From: Anaerolineales bacterium
GTDB taxonomy: Bacteria; Chloroflexota; Anaerolineae; Anaerolineales; Villigracilaceae
DNA: 64,000 nucleotides
Direction of reading: 5' to 3'
Assembly (NCBI GenBank): GCA_020060625.1
Contig: JAGUZU010000057.1
Span: forward strand, 1 to 64,000
The notes under the pieces: generated by a model
What the model was told of the DNA's origin: nothing
The model's database searches: none
Seen by the model: only the letters and a program-made list of their open reading frames with translations
Position numbers and translations under genes: made by a program
Part shown: piece by piece, positions 54,722 through 64,000 of the stretch
Layout of the letters: the number at the start of each line of letters is the position of its first letter
Numbering within the stretch: position 1 is the stretch's first letter

Positions 54722-55774
54722 ATGGCAAAGATCAATTTCGGCGGTGTGGAAGAGGAAGTCGTTACGCGCGAGGAGTTTCCGCTCGAGAAGGCGCGTGAAG
54801 TGTTGAAGGACGAAGTGGTGGCGGTGTTGGGCTACGGCGTGCAGGGACCCGCGCAGGCGCTGAACATGCGCGACAACGGCATCAAGGTCATCGTCGGTCA
54901 GCGCGAAGGGACGAAGAATTGGGACAAGGCAGTGGAAGATGGCTGGGTTCCCGGCGAAACGCTTTTCTCCATCGAAGAGGCAGCCGAGCGCGGTTCGGTG
55001 GTTCAGTACCTGCTTTCGGATGCGGGTCAGCGTTCGCAGTGGTCGAAGATCGTGGAATGTTTGAACGAAGGCGACATGCTGTATTTCTCGCACGGGTTTT
55101 CCGTCACGTTCAAGGACGACACGGGCGTTGTCCCGCCTCCTCATGTAGACGTGGCGTTGGTTGCGCCAAAGGGGTCGGGTACCAGCGTGAGGCGGAACTT
55201 CCTTGCCGGGAGCGGAATCAACGCCAGCTACGCGGTTCATCAGGATTTCACGGGCAAAGCCGGCGAACGCACAATCGCCCTTGGCATTGCCATCGGCGCA
55301 GGCTACCTGTTCCCAACGACGTTCAAGAACGAAGTGTTGAGCGACCTGACGGGCGAGCGCGGCGTTTTGATCGGCGCGTTATCGGGCGTGATGGAGGCGC
55401 AGTACAACGTCCTTCGCAAGCACGGACATTCCCCCTCTGAAGCCTTCAATGAAACCGTCGAAGAACTTACGCAGTCGTTGATCCGACTCGTCGGCGAGAA
55501 CGGCATGGATTTCATGTATGCCAACTGTTCCACTACCGCCCAGCGCGGCGCGTTGGACTGGCATCCGCGTTTCCGCGATGCGGTTGCGCCTGTGTTCGAC
55601 GAATTGTACGCATCCGTGCTCAGCGGGGAGGAAGCGCGCATCACGCTCGAAGCCAACAGCCGCGCCGATTACCGCGAACAACTCGAAAAGGAACTCGCTG
55701 CTTTCCGTGATTCGGAAATGTGGCAGGCGGGCGCGGCGGTGAGATCGCTGCGGCCGGAGAATTGGGGGAAGTAG
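54722..55774 (+). CDS. ilvC: Ketol-acid reductoisomerase
   Basis: VAVLGYGVQGPAQALNMRDNGIKVIVGQR, NGMDFMYANCSTTAQRGALDW. Confidence 0.95.
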   Translation: MAKINFGGVEEEVVTREEFPLEKAREVLKDEVVAVLGYGVQGPAQALNMRDNGIKVIVGQREGTKNWDKAVEDGWVPGETLFSIEEAAERGSVVQYLLSDAGQRSQWSKIVECLNEGDMLYFSHGFSVTFKDDTGVVPPPHVDVALVAPKGSGTSVRRNFLAGSGINASYAVHQDFTGKAGERTIALGIAIGAGYLFPTTFKNEVLSDLTGERGVLIGALSGVMEAQYNVLRKHGHSPSEAFNETVEELTQSLIRLVGENGMDFMYANCSTTAQRGALDWHPRFRDAVAPVFDELYASVLSGEEARITLEANSRADYREQLEKELAAFRDSEMWQAGAAVRSLRPENWGK

Positions 55775-55857
55775 GCAGGTAGACAGGTAGGCAGGTACAC
55801 AGGTAAACAGGTACACAGGTAAACAATGGAACGTGTCTACTTGTATACGTGTTTACT
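55771..55857. repeat. GTANACAGG inverted-tandem array between ilvC and leuA
   Basis: GTAGGCAGGTAGACAGGTAGGCAGGTACACAGGTAAACAGG... then GTGTCTACTTGTATACGTGTTTAC; ilvC TAG stop lies in the first unit. Confidence 0.85.
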
Positions 55858-55879
55858 TTCACACCGAAAGGAAGACCGT

Positions 55880-57520
55880 ATGACAAACAATAACTACGTT
55901 AGGATTTTCGATACAACATTAAGAGACGGCGAGCAATCTCCCGGCGCGACGATGACTTCGGCGGAGAAACTGGAAGTGGCGCACAATCTCGCCCGCCTCG
56001 GCGTGGACGTCATCGAAGCGGGATTCCCAGCCGCATCGCCGGACGACCTGGAAGCCGTCCGCAGGATCGCGCTCGAAGTGGGCAACCAAGCCGGGGCGGA
56101 GTCGGAGGCGAAGATTCCCGTCATCGCAGGGTTGGCGCGGGCGAATAAATCCGATATTGACAAGGCGTGGGAGGCGGTGCAAGGCGCGAAACATCCGCGC
56201 ATCCATACTTTCCTTGCCACGTCTGCGATTCACATGAAGCACAAGTTGAAGATGGACCCAGAGGAGGTGGTTCAGCGCGTTTCTGAAATGGTCGCGTATG
56301 CGAAATCGCTGTGCGACGACGTGGAGTTCTCGCCCGAAGATGCGGGACGTTCCGATCCCGAATTTTTGTATGTCGTGCTGGGCGAGGCGATCAAATCAGG
56401 CGCGACGACGTTGAACATTCCCGATACGGTGGGGTATACAACGCCCGATGAATTTTATAAATTGATCAAGGGCATCGTCGAAAACACGCCTGGGATGCGC
56501 GAAGGCATTACGGTGTCGGTGCATTGCCACGATGATTTGGGCATGGCGACCGCGAACACGCTGGCGGGCATCCGCGCGGGCGCGAGGCAGGCGGAAGTAA
56601 CGATCAACGGCATCGGCGAACGCGCGGGGAATACTTCGCTGGAGGAAGTGGTGATGGCGTTGAAGACGCGTCATCCCGTCTTCGGGCTGGATACTGGAAT
56701 TGACACGCGCCAACTCTCGCGCATTTCCAAACTGGTCAGCAATTACACGGGCATCGTCGTCCAGCCAAACAAAGCCATCGTCGGATCGAACGCGTTCGCG
56801 CACGAAGCGGGCATTCATCAGGACGGCATGTTGAAACACCAGACCACCTACGAGATCATGCGTCCTGAAGATGTGGGGGTGAACCAGACCAAATTGGTTT
56901 TGGGCAAACACTCGGGTCGTCATGCGCTTCGCGCGCGGCTGGCGGAACTCGGTCACTCGCTGGATGATGTCGAACTCGATCAAGCCTTTGCGCGTTTCAA
57001 GGAACTGGCGGATCGCAAGAAATTCATCACCGATCTCGACCTCGAAGCCGTCATTGCCGATGAATTTTATAAACCGCGCGACGTGTATCTGTTGAACGGC
57101 TTGCAGGTCACATGCGGGACGATGGGTATGCCCACCGCCACCGTCCGTTTGCGCGGACCCGACGGAGTCGTCCACACGCACGCGGCAATGGGCACGGGAC
57201 CCGTGGATGCGACGTACAAAGCCATCAACGCCATCGTCAATGCGCCATGTACGCTGCTGGAATTCAACATCCACGCCATCACCGAAGGGATAGACGCGCT
57301 CGGCGAAGTGACCGTGCGAATTCAGGGGAGGAACGGTCACACCACGATGGACGCGCAAAGCGAAGTGGAGTATCCGCGCGTCTACGGCGGTCACGGCGCG
57401 GATACCGACATCATCGTCGCCAGCGCCAAGGCGTACATCAACGCCTTGAACAAACTCATCATCGCGCAGACGGAAAGCCGCGAATATGCGGTGAATGATT
57501 TTGGTGTGATGTTGGGGTAG
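55880..57520 (+). CDS. leuA: 2-isopropylmalate synthase
   Basis: [96 protein letters not shown]. Confidence 0.96.
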   Translation: MTNNNYVRIFDTTLRDGEQSPGATMTSAEKLEVAHNLARLGVDVIEAGFPAASPDDLEAVRRIALEVGNQAGAESEAKIPVIAGLARANKSDIDKAWEAVQGAKHPRIHTFLATSAIHMKHKLKMDPEEVVQRVSEMVAYAKSLCDDVEFSPEDAGRSDPEFLYVVLGEAIKSGATTLNIPDTVGYTTPDEFYKLIKGIVENTPGMREGITVSVHCHDDLGMATANTLAGIRAGARQAEVTINGIGERAGNTSLEEVVMALKTRHPVFGLDTGIDTRQLSRISKLVSNYTGIVVQPNKAIVGSNAFAHEAGIHQDGMLKHQTTYEIMRPEDVGVNQTKLVLGKHSGRHALRARLAELGHSLDDVELDQAFARFKELADRKKFITDLDLEAVIADEFYKPRDVYLLNGLQVTCGTMGMPTATVRLRGPDGVVHTHAAMGTGPVDATYKAINAIVNAPCTLLEFNIHAITEGIDALGEVTVRIQGRNGHTTMDAQSEVEYPRVYGGHGADTDIIVASAKAYINALNKLIIAQTESREYAVNDFGVMLG

Positions 57521-57593
57521 CCCTCACCCTAGCCCTCCCCCGAAGGGGGAGGGGACTCCCTTCTCCCTTTGGGAGAAGGGTTGGGGATGAGGG
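57521..57593. repeat. Double CCCTC palindromic repeat
   Basis: CCCTCACCCTAGCCCTCCCCCGAAGGGGGAGGGGACTCCCTTCTCCCTTTGGGAGAAGGGTTGGGGATGAGGG. Confidence 0.85.
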
Positions 57594-57623
57594 AACATAT
57601 GCACAAAAAATAGGAGAAAAGAA

Positions 57624-57758
57624 ATGACCACTCAACCCGAAGACCATAATCCCTTCCCCGAACCGCAAACCATCCCAACTGGCTGGGACTTGAGCGCGCT
57701 TCTTCCCGCGCCGACAGTTGATCCTGCCGCCGAATCTGACGACTCCGCTGAAAGCTAA
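57624..57758 (+). CDS. Small ORF (44 aa) [44 protein letters not shown]
   Basis: RBS taggagaaaagaa-ATG; co-directional within the leu operon; not in the supplied ORF track. Confidence 0.6.
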   Translation: MTTQPEDHNPFPEPQTIPTGWDLSALLPAPTVDPAAESDDSAES

Positions 57759-57760
57759 TC

Positions 57761-57859
57761 ATGTCATTGCGAGGGCGGCGCTCTTCCGCCCGAAGCAATC
57801 TCCCATCATGAGAGATTGCTTCGTCGTGGCGCGATTCACGCCACTCCTCGCAATGACAT
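57761..57859. repeat. MITE-like palindrome upstream of leuC
   Basis: ATGTCATTGCGAGGGCGG...GCCACTCCTCGCAATGACAT with GAAGCAATCTC / GAGATTGCTTC. Confidence 0.85.
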
Positions 57860-57876
57860 ATCTAATAGGAAATTTT

Positions 57877-59277
57877 ATGCCAAAAACACTCTTCCAAAAA
57901 ATCTGGGACTCCCACGTCGTCACCCAACAAGACGGCGCGCCTGCGGTTCTCTACATTGACCTGCACCTCGTCCATGAAGTGACCTCGCCGCAAGCCTTCA
58001 CGGGTCTACGCCAGCGCGGATTGAAGGTCCGCCGCCCCGATAAAACTTTGGCGACGATGGATCATTCCATTCCAACAACCCCGCCCGATGTCCCGATTGC
58101 AGATGCAATGGCAGCCGCGCAGATCAAGCAGATGGAAGCCAATGCCGCCGAATTCGGAATCACTTTGCACGGCATGACGAGTCCCCATCGCGGCATTGTG
58201 CATGTCATCGGTCCCGAACTGGGGCGCACCCAGCCAGGCATGACCATCGTCTGCGGCGACAGTCACACCGCTACGCACGGTGCGTTTGGCGCTCTCGCAT
58301 TCGGCATCGGCACCAGCGAAGTGGAGCACGTCCTCGCCACGCAATGTCTCTTGCAGAAGAAACCCAAAACCTGCGAAGTCCGCATGGACGGCAAACTTGG
58401 TCGCGGCGTTTCCGCCAAAGACGCCATCCTTGCCTTGATAGCAAAGATCGGCGTCGGCGGCGGGACGGGACACGTTTTCGAGTACACGGGCGAAGCGATT
58501 CGCTCCCTCACAATGGAAGAACGCATGACCATCTGCAACATGTCCATTGAAGGCGGGGCGCGCGCCGGCATGATCGCCCCCGACGACACGACTTTCGAAT
58601 ATTTGCACGGACGTGAATTCGCTCCCAAAGGTGAAGGATGGGATAAAGCCGTCGCCAGGTGGCGCGCGCTTCCCACCGACGAAGGCGCGGTCTACGATAA
58701 ATCCATTACGCTCGATGCCGCCGACCTCGAACCGATGATCACCTATGGCACGAATCCCGGCATGGGCATGAGAATCACCGACCATATCCCGACGGTGGAC
58801 GCCTTTAGTGAAGCCTCGCAAAAAGCCGCCTTCGAAAAAGCCATGACCTACATGGGACTCCAGCCAGGTCAATCCCTGCTCGGTCAAAAAGTGGATGTGG
58901 TCTTCATCGGCTCCTGCACCAACTCGCGCATCTCCGATCTGCGCCTCGCCGCTGAAAATTTGAAGGGTCGCAAGGTTGCCGATGGACTTCGCCTCATGGT
59001 TGTCCCCGGCTCGCAGGATGTGAAGAAGCAAGCCGAGCAGGAAGGCTTGGATAAGGTCTTCAAAGAAGCAGGCGCAGAATGGCGCGAAGCGGGATGCTCA
59101 ATGTGTATCGCAATGAACTCGGACCAGTTGTCCCCTGGTCAGTATGCAGTTTCAACAAGCAACCGCAACTTTGAAGGTCGCCAAGGCAAAGGTTCCCGTA
59201 CATTCCTTGCGAGTCCCATTACAGCTGCTGCAACTGCCATCAACGGCAAAGTCACCGACCCGAGGACACTTTTGTAA
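57877..59277 (+). CDS. leuC: 3-isopropylmalate dehydratase large subunit
   Basis: [58 protein letters not shown]; start MPKTLFQ at 57877. Confidence 0.96.
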   Translation: MPKTLFQKIWDSHVVTQQDGAPAVLYIDLHLVHEVTSPQAFTGLRQRGLKVRRPDKTLATMDHSIPTTPPDVPIADAMAAAQIKQMEANAAEFGITLHGMTSPHRGIVHVIGPELGRTQPGMTIVCGDSHTATHGAFGALAFGIGTSEVEHVLATQCLLQKKPKTCEVRMDGKLGRGVSAKDAILALIAKIGVGGGTGHVFEYTGEAIRSLTMEERMTICNMSIEGGARAGMIAPDDTTFEYLHGREFAPKGEGWDKAVARWRALPTDEGAVYDKSITLDAADLEPMITYGTNPGMGMRITDHIPTVDAFSEASQKAAFEKAMTYMGLQPGQSLLGQKVDVVFIGSCTNSRISDLRLAAENLKGRKVADGLRLMVVPGSQDVKKQAEQEGLDKVFKEAGAEWREAGCSMCIAMNSDQLSPGQYAVSTSNRNFEGRQGKGSRTFLASPITAAATAINGKVTDPRTLL

Positions 59278-59283
59278 CATGTA

Positions 59284-59330
59284 GCGTGTTCCGTTTGAGT
59301 GTTCTACGCAACATGCAACACGAAACACGC
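59284..59330. repeat. GCGTGTTYCGT inverted repeat between leuC and leuD
   Basis: GCGTGTTCCGT (59284-59294) versus ACGAAACACGC (59320-59330), one mismatch, in a region of short related units. Confidence 0.65.
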
Positions 59331-59352
59331 ACCACGCAACAGGAAATCAACT

Positions 59353-59940
59353 ATGGCAACTTTCACAACCCTCACCTCCCGCGCAATTCCTCTCCCCGTC
59401 AACGACATCGACACGGACCAGATCATCCCCGCGCAATTTCTCAAAGTCACCGACAAGCACGGTCTCGCCGACGCGCTCTTCTTCCACTGGCGCTACAACG
59501 ACGATAAATCTCCAAAAGCAGATTTCATCATCAACAAGCCCGAGTCAAAGGGCGCGCAAATTCTCCTCGCGGGTGACAACTTCGGGTGCGGTTCGAGTCG
59601 CGAACACGCTCCCTGGGCGCTCACCGCGTGGGGCATCCGCGCCGTCATCTCCACCTCGTTCGCAGACATCTTCCGCAACAACTCTTTGAAGAATGGATTG
59701 ATCCCCGTCATCGTGGATGACGCGACTCACAAGATGCTCTTCGATCTGGTGGAAGAAGCGCCTCGTGCCGAACTGACAGTTGATCTTGCCACCCAAACCG
59801 TTTCCTTCCCCGGAGGCTCGTTCCCCTTCCCCATCGACCCGTTCAACAAAGCCTGCCTGCTCAACGGCGTGGACGAACTCGGCTACATTCTTGGCTTCGA
59901 GAAGGAAATTGCAAATTTTGAGAGTCGTGCGGCACAGTAG
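59353..59940 (+). CDS. leuD: 3-isopropylmalate dehydratase small subunit
   Basis: DIDTDQIIPAQFLK, LLAGDNFGCGSSREHAPWAL; start MATFTTL at 59353. Confidence 0.96.
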   Translation: MATFTTLTSRAIPLPVNDIDTDQIIPAQFLKVTDKHGLADALFFHWRYNDDKSPKADFIINKPESKGAQILLAGDNFGCGSSREHAPWALTAWGIRAVISTSFADIFRNNSLKNGLIPVIVDDATHKMLFDLVEEAPRAELTVDLATQTVSFPGGSFPFPIDPFNKACLLNGVDELGYILGFEKEIANFESRAAQ

Positions 59941-59943
59941 ATA

Positions 59944-59999
59944 AGTACACAGGTATACAGGTATACAGGTATACAGGTATACAGGTACACAGGTATACA
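59944..59999. repeat. GTATACAGG tandem array between leuD and cimA
   Basis: About six GTAYACAGG units: TACACAGGTATACAGGTATACAGGTATACAGGTATACAGGTACACAGGTATACA. Confidence 0.9.
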
Positions 60000-60057
60000 A
60001 GCAACTCGTATCTCGTAACTTGTAACTCGTCACCCGCTGCTTGTAACAGGCGACACC

Positions 60058-61620
60058 ATGACATTACCCCTTATCCAAATCTACGACACCACCCTGCGCG
60101 ACGGGACACAATCCGAAGGTTTCAACCTGTCGGCGAATGACAAAGTCCGCATCGCGCAAAAGCTGGATGAACTCGGCGTCGCGTTCATCGAAGGCGGCTG
60201 GCCCGGCTCCAATCCGAAAGACGTGGAATTCTTCGAGCGCGCCCGCGACATGCAATGGAAGAACGCGCTCATCGCCGCATTCGGCTCCACCTGCCGCGTC
60301 AAAGGCGGACCCGAGGACGACGCCAACATCAAAGCCCTGCTCGATTCGCACACGCCCGTTTGTACCATCTTCGGCAAGACGTGGACCCTGCACGTCACCG
60401 AAGTGCTGCAAACCACCTACGAAGATAACTTGCGAATCATCGAACAGTCCGTTGCCTATCTCAAAGCGAACGGCAAACGTGTCATCTACGATGCCGAACA
60501 TTTCTTCGACGGCTACAAAGCGGATTCGTCCTACGCGCTCGAAACGCTGCGTGCCGCCATCCGCGGCGGCGCGGAGACGGTTGTGCTGTGCGACACCAAC
60601 GGCGGGACATTCCCGTGGGAGATCAAACGCATCTTCGGCGAATTGAAGTCGGAGATTCAGCATCCGCTTGGGATTCACACGCACAATGATTCCGAATGCG
60701 CGGTGGTCAATTCGCTTGTCGCTGTGCGCGAAGGCGCGATCCAGGTACAGGGGACCATCAACGGGGTGGGGGAGCGCTGCGGCAACGTCAACCTTTGCTC
60801 GGTGATGGCGAATCTCGAACTCAAGATGGGCTATCAATGCCTGCCAAAGGGAAATATTCAGCATTTATACGATCTCTCCCATTTCGTCGTGGAAGTGGCG
60901 AACGTCACGCCAGACGAGCATTTGCCGTTCGTGGGCAAGTCCGCTTTCGCGCACAAGGGCGGTGTCCACGTGGCGGCGATGAGGCGGAGCGCGCAGTCCT
61001 ATCAACACGTGGAGCCTGAACGGGTCGGCAACCAGATGCGCGTGGTCGTTTCGGATTTGTCGGGGCGCGGCAACCTGCTCAGCAAAGCCGAAGAACACGG
61101 CGTGGAAGTGGAAGGGAATGAAGTCGTCCCCGTCCTCAATGAGATCAAGGAACTCGAATCGCGCGGCTTTTCCTTTGAAGCCGCCGAAGCCTCCGTCGCC
61201 ATGATGCTGAAGCGGCAGGAATACGGTTACAAGCCGCCCTTTGAATTAATAGATTTCTTCGTCAACGTGGAGCATCGCGACAAGCGCGGTATCTTCGCGG
61301 AGGCGACGGTCAAAGTCCGCGTGCAGGGTGAAGTGCTGCACACCGCCGCCGAAGGCAACGGTCCCGTCAACGCGCTGGATAATGCCTTGCGCAAAGCGTT
61401 GTCTGGCTATTATCCGCAGATCAAAAACTTCCACCTGTCCGATTACAAAGTCCGCATTTTGGATTCGGATCACGGCACCGAAGCCATCACCCGCGTATTG
61501 ATAGACACGCGCAACAACACCTCCCGCTGGAGCACCGTCGGCGCCAGCACGAATATCATCGAGGCAAGTTGGCGCGCCCTCGCAGATTCGGTGGAGTATG
61601 GGTTGGTGGTGGCGCATTAG
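60058..61620 (+). CDS. cimA: (R)-citramalate synthase
   Basis: IQIYDTTLRDGTQSEGFNLSANDKVRIAQKLDELGVAFIEGGWPGSNPKD, RVIYDAEHFFDGYKADSSYALETLRAA typical of CimA/LeuA2. Confidence 0.9.
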   Translation: MTLPLIQIYDTTLRDGTQSEGFNLSANDKVRIAQKLDELGVAFIEGGWPGSNPKDVEFFERARDMQWKNALIAAFGSTCRVKGGPEDDANIKALLDSHTPVCTIFGKTWTLHVTEVLQTTYEDNLRIIEQSVAYLKANGKRVIYDAEHFFDGYKADSSYALETLRAAIRGGAETVVLCDTNGGTFPWEIKRIFGELKSEIQHPLGIHTHNDSECAVVNSLVAVREGAIQVQGTINGVGERCGNVNLCSVMANLELKMGYQCLPKGNIQHLYDLSHFVVEVANVTPDEHLPFVGKSAFAHKGGVHVAAMRRSAQSYQHVEPERVGNQMRVVVSDLSGRGNLLSKAEEHGVEVEGNEVVPVLNEIKELESRGFSFEAAEASVAMMLKRQEYGYKPPFELIDFFVNVEHRDKRGIFAEATVKVRVQGEVLHTAAEGNGPVNALDNALRKALSGYYPQIKNFHLSDYKVRILDSDHGTEAITRVLIDTRNNTSRWSTVGASTNIIEASWRALADSVEYGLVVAH

Positions 61621-61626
61621 AAAAAC

Positions 61627-61741
61627 ATGTCGTTGCGAGGGCGCTCTTGTTCTTCGCCCGAAGCAACCTCTAAATAATTGGGAGATTGCTTCGTCGGGAT
61701 TTCGACGTTGTCGCGTCTCAACCCTCCTCGCAACGACATAT
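61627..61741. repeat. MITE-like palindrome between cimA and leuB
   Basis: ATGTCGTTGCGAGGGCG...ACCCTCCTCGCAACGACAT. Confidence 0.85.
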
Positions 61742-61755
61742 ATTAAGGAACATAC

Positions 61756-62847
61756 ATGAACTTCAAAATCACCCTCCTCCCCGGCGACGGCATCGGTCCC
61801 GAAGTGATTGCCGAAGCAGTACGCGCGCTGGAAACAATAGCTCGCAAATACGATCACACCTTCGATTTTCAAGAGCGCCTGATGGGTGGCTGTTCCATTG
61901 ATAAATATGGTTCGTCGCTCACCGATGAGACCCTTGCCGATTGTCAGTCTTCGGATGCGGTTCTGCTCGGCGCCGTCGGCGGACCGAAATGGGACGACCC
62001 GAATGCAAAGGATAGACCCGAGCGCGGATTGCTGGCGTTGCGAAAAGGACTCGGCGTGTTTGCAAATCTCCGCCCTGTCAAAGTGCATCCTGCGCTGGTG
62101 GACGCCTCTCCGCTCAAGCCTGAACGACTTGGAGGCGTGGATATCCTCGTCGTGCGCGAGTTGACGGGCGGGCTGTATTTTGGTCAACCCAAGATGCGCG
62201 AGATGAAGGACGGCTGCGAACGCGCGGTGGATACGCTCGAATATTTCGATTATGAAATTCGGCGCGTGATGGAACTTGCCTTCGATCTTGCGCGCGGACG
62301 AAGGAAAAAAGTGACCTCCGTTGACAAAGCCAATGTCTTGGAATCCTCCCGATTATGGCGGCAGACCGCTTCTTCCATCGGGACGGAGAATCCTGACATC
62401 GAACTTGAGCATACGCTGGTGGATACCGCCTCGATGAAACTGATCACTGCTCCCGCTTCGTTTGACGTGGTCGTCACCGAAAACATGTTCGGCGACATCC
62501 TCACGGACGAGGCGTCCGTGTTGGCAGGGTCTATGGGGATGCTGCCGTCGGCTGGTTTGGGCGAGGCAGGCTCGAGGTCCGATGGCGAAGCGCGAATGGG
62601 ACTGTACGAACCGATCCACGGATCCGCTCCTGACATCGCGGGCAGGGGAGTCGCAAATCCGATCGGAACGATCCTTTCGGCGGCGATGATGCTGCGTCAT
62701 TCATTTAAGTTAGAATCCGAAGCCTGCTCCATCGAAAGCGCAGTCGAGCAGACCGTCACCGGCGGCGCGCGCACGGCAGACCTCGGCGGCAAGTTAACCA
62801 CCCGTCAGATGACGGATGAAATTATCAAAAGAATAGAGGAGAGTTGA
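61756..62847 (+). CDS. leuB: 3-isopropylmalate dehydrogenase
   Basis: [74 protein letters not shown]. Confidence 0.97.
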   Translation: MNFKITLLPGDGIGPEVIAEAVRALETIARKYDHTFDFQERLMGGCSIDKYGSSLTDETLADCQSSDAVLLGAVGGPKWDDPNAKDRPERGLLALRKGLGVFANLRPVKVHPALVDASPLKPERLGGVDILVVRELTGGLYFGQPKMREMKDGCERAVDTLEYFDYEIRRVMELAFDLARGRRKKVTSVDKANVLESSRLWRQTASSIGTENPDIELEHTLVDTASMKLITAPASFDVVVTENMFGDILTDEASVLAGSMGMLPSAGLGEAGSRSDGEARMGLYEPIHGSAPDIAGRGVANPIGTILSAAMMLRHSFKLESEACSIESAVEQTVTGGARTADLGGKLTTRQMTDEIIKRIEES

Positions 62848-62850
62848 GTG

Positions 62851-63771
62851 ATGGGCATGGAGTCGAAATATATCTGGTCGGATGGAAAACTGGTGGAGTA
62901 CGAAAAAGCCACCGTCCACATGTTGACGGCGGCGCTGCATTACGGCGCGGCGGTCTTCGAGGGCATCCGCGCGTATAAAACGGACAAGGGTCCCGCGGTC
63001 TTTCGTTTGCAGGAACATTCGGAACGCCTGCTCAAATCGGCGGAGATCTTCGGGTTTCGTGATTTGCCCTACACGGCGGACGACGTTTCAAAAGCGATCA
63101 AGGAAACCGTGAAGGCGAACGGCTTCGACGAATGTTACATCCGCCCCCTGCTGTACCTGACGGCTGGGGCGTGGAATTTGAACGTGGACGCCGGCAAGCC
63201 CGCCCTGATGATCGCCGTCTGGGAATGGGCAAATTACCTGGGTGAGGAGGCGCTGGCGAAGGGCATCCGCGCGAATATCTCGTCGTTCACGCGCCACCAT
63301 CCCAACGTGATGATGACCAAGGCGAAGATCGCAGGGAATTACGTCAACAGCATCCTTGCCAAGACCGAGTCAGTGCGGCTGGGATTTGAGGAGGCGATCA
63401 TGCTCGACCCGCAGGGCTACATCGCCGAATGCACGGGCGAAAACCTGTTTGTGGTGCGGCGCGGCAAGATATTCACGCCGTCCACCGCGCCTGTGCTGGA
63501 GGGGATCACGCGCCATTCGGTTTATACGATTGCGAAGGATTTGGGATACAGCGTGTCGGAGATGCCCATCGCGCGCGATCAACTCTACAATGCCGATGAG
63601 GTCTTTGTCTGCGGCACGGCAGCGGAGGTGATCGGTTTGAGCGAGATTGACTTTCGTAAAATTGGCGATGGCAGGTCTGGCAAGGTGACGCGCGAGATTC
63701 AGAACGTGTATCACGATGCGATCCGCGGGAAGATCGCAAAATATGAAGGCTGGTGTGATTACGTGAGTTGA
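62851..63771 (+). CDS. ilvE: Branched-chain amino acid aminotransferase
   Basis: IWSDGKLVEYEKATVHMLTAALHYGAAVFEGIRAY, KIAGNYVNSILAKTESVRLGFEEAIMLD. Confidence 0.96.
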   Translation: MGMESKYIWSDGKLVEYEKATVHMLTAALHYGAAVFEGIRAYKTDKGPAVFRLQEHSERLLKSAEIFGFRDLPYTADDVSKAIKETVKANGFDECYIRPLLYLTAGAWNLNVDAGKPALMIAVWEWANYLGEEALAKGIRANISSFTRHHPNVMMTKAKIAGNYVNSILAKTESVRLGFEEAIMLDPQGYIAECTGENLFVVRRGKIFTPSTAPVLEGITRHSVYTIAKDLGYSVSEMPIARDQLYNADEVFVCGTAAEVIGLSEIDFRKIGDGRSGKVTREIQNVYHDAIRGKIAKYEGWCDYVS

Positions 63772-63906
63772 TTTGCCGATTTTTGGTGTAAGATTGAGCC
63801 ATTGGGAGCGTCCGACGTATCAGAGAGGAGGATACAATAAGCCGGTTCGGCGTTTCTGATGGCTCAAAATTGAACGGAGGAAATCCTGAAAAACGCCGAA
63901 AATTTC

Positions 63907-63935
63907 TTGACTTTTTATATGCGCTTCGATATAAT
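63907..63935 (+). promoter_or_regulatory. Predicted sigma70-type promoter for a transcription unit continuing beyond the window
   Basis: TTGACT (63907-63912), 17-bp spacer, TATAAT (63930-63935). Confidence 0.7.
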
Positions 63936-64000
63936 GTCAGGTCGCTGTCCATGTGGACAGTTTAAATTGTTTCCATAAACAACAGCCCAGTCAACGTTAT

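Noticed and set aside
59944-59999. GTATACAGG array as a possible CRISPR
   Set aside because: Units are about 9 nt with no spacers and no cas genes nearby; it is a simple tandem repeat.
63790-63900. T-box leader after ilvE
   Set aside because: No AGGGUGGNACCGCG T-box consensus seen.

Overview
The window is a 64 kb stretch of bacterial chromosome. Gene content and protein style suggest Chloroflexota/Anaerolineae, but this is inference and no search was run. In order it contains: a response regulator and a propeller-type sensor kinase; a peptide-type ABC importer operon; ctaA/cox15; a TPR protein; polA; a REC-like/Roadblock-like/IS200-Y1-like fusion protein; a PLP enzyme; a Na+-pumping acyl-CoA decarboxylase operon; an MFS transporter; a TetR-controlled ABC efflux cassette; an uncharacterised four-gene signalling cassette; small zinc-ribbon, PspC and GyrI-like genes; dinB (Pol IV); NBR1-Ig and beta-propeller surface proteins; asd and aspartokinase; and a long ilvD-ilvB-ilvN-ilvC-leuA-smORF-leuC-leuD-cimA-leuB-ilvE operon. 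I saw no tRNA, rRNA, CRISPR array or intact insertion sequence. The strongest unlisted signals are: (1) two divergent translation-attenuation leaders, a Thr/Met-rich peptide before aspartokinase and an Ile/Leu/Val-rich peptide before ilvD, each with a promoter, terminator and matching antiterminator arm; (2) a REC-like/Roadblock-like/Y1-transposase-like fusion that has lost its HUH histidines; (3) a family-5 substrate-binding protein whose lobes appear in circularly permuted order, paired with a permease carrying an inserted extracellular domain; (4) palindromic or short-unit inverted-tandem repeats at nearly every gene junction of the ilv-leu operon, often starting at the stop codon and sometimes inside coding sequence.
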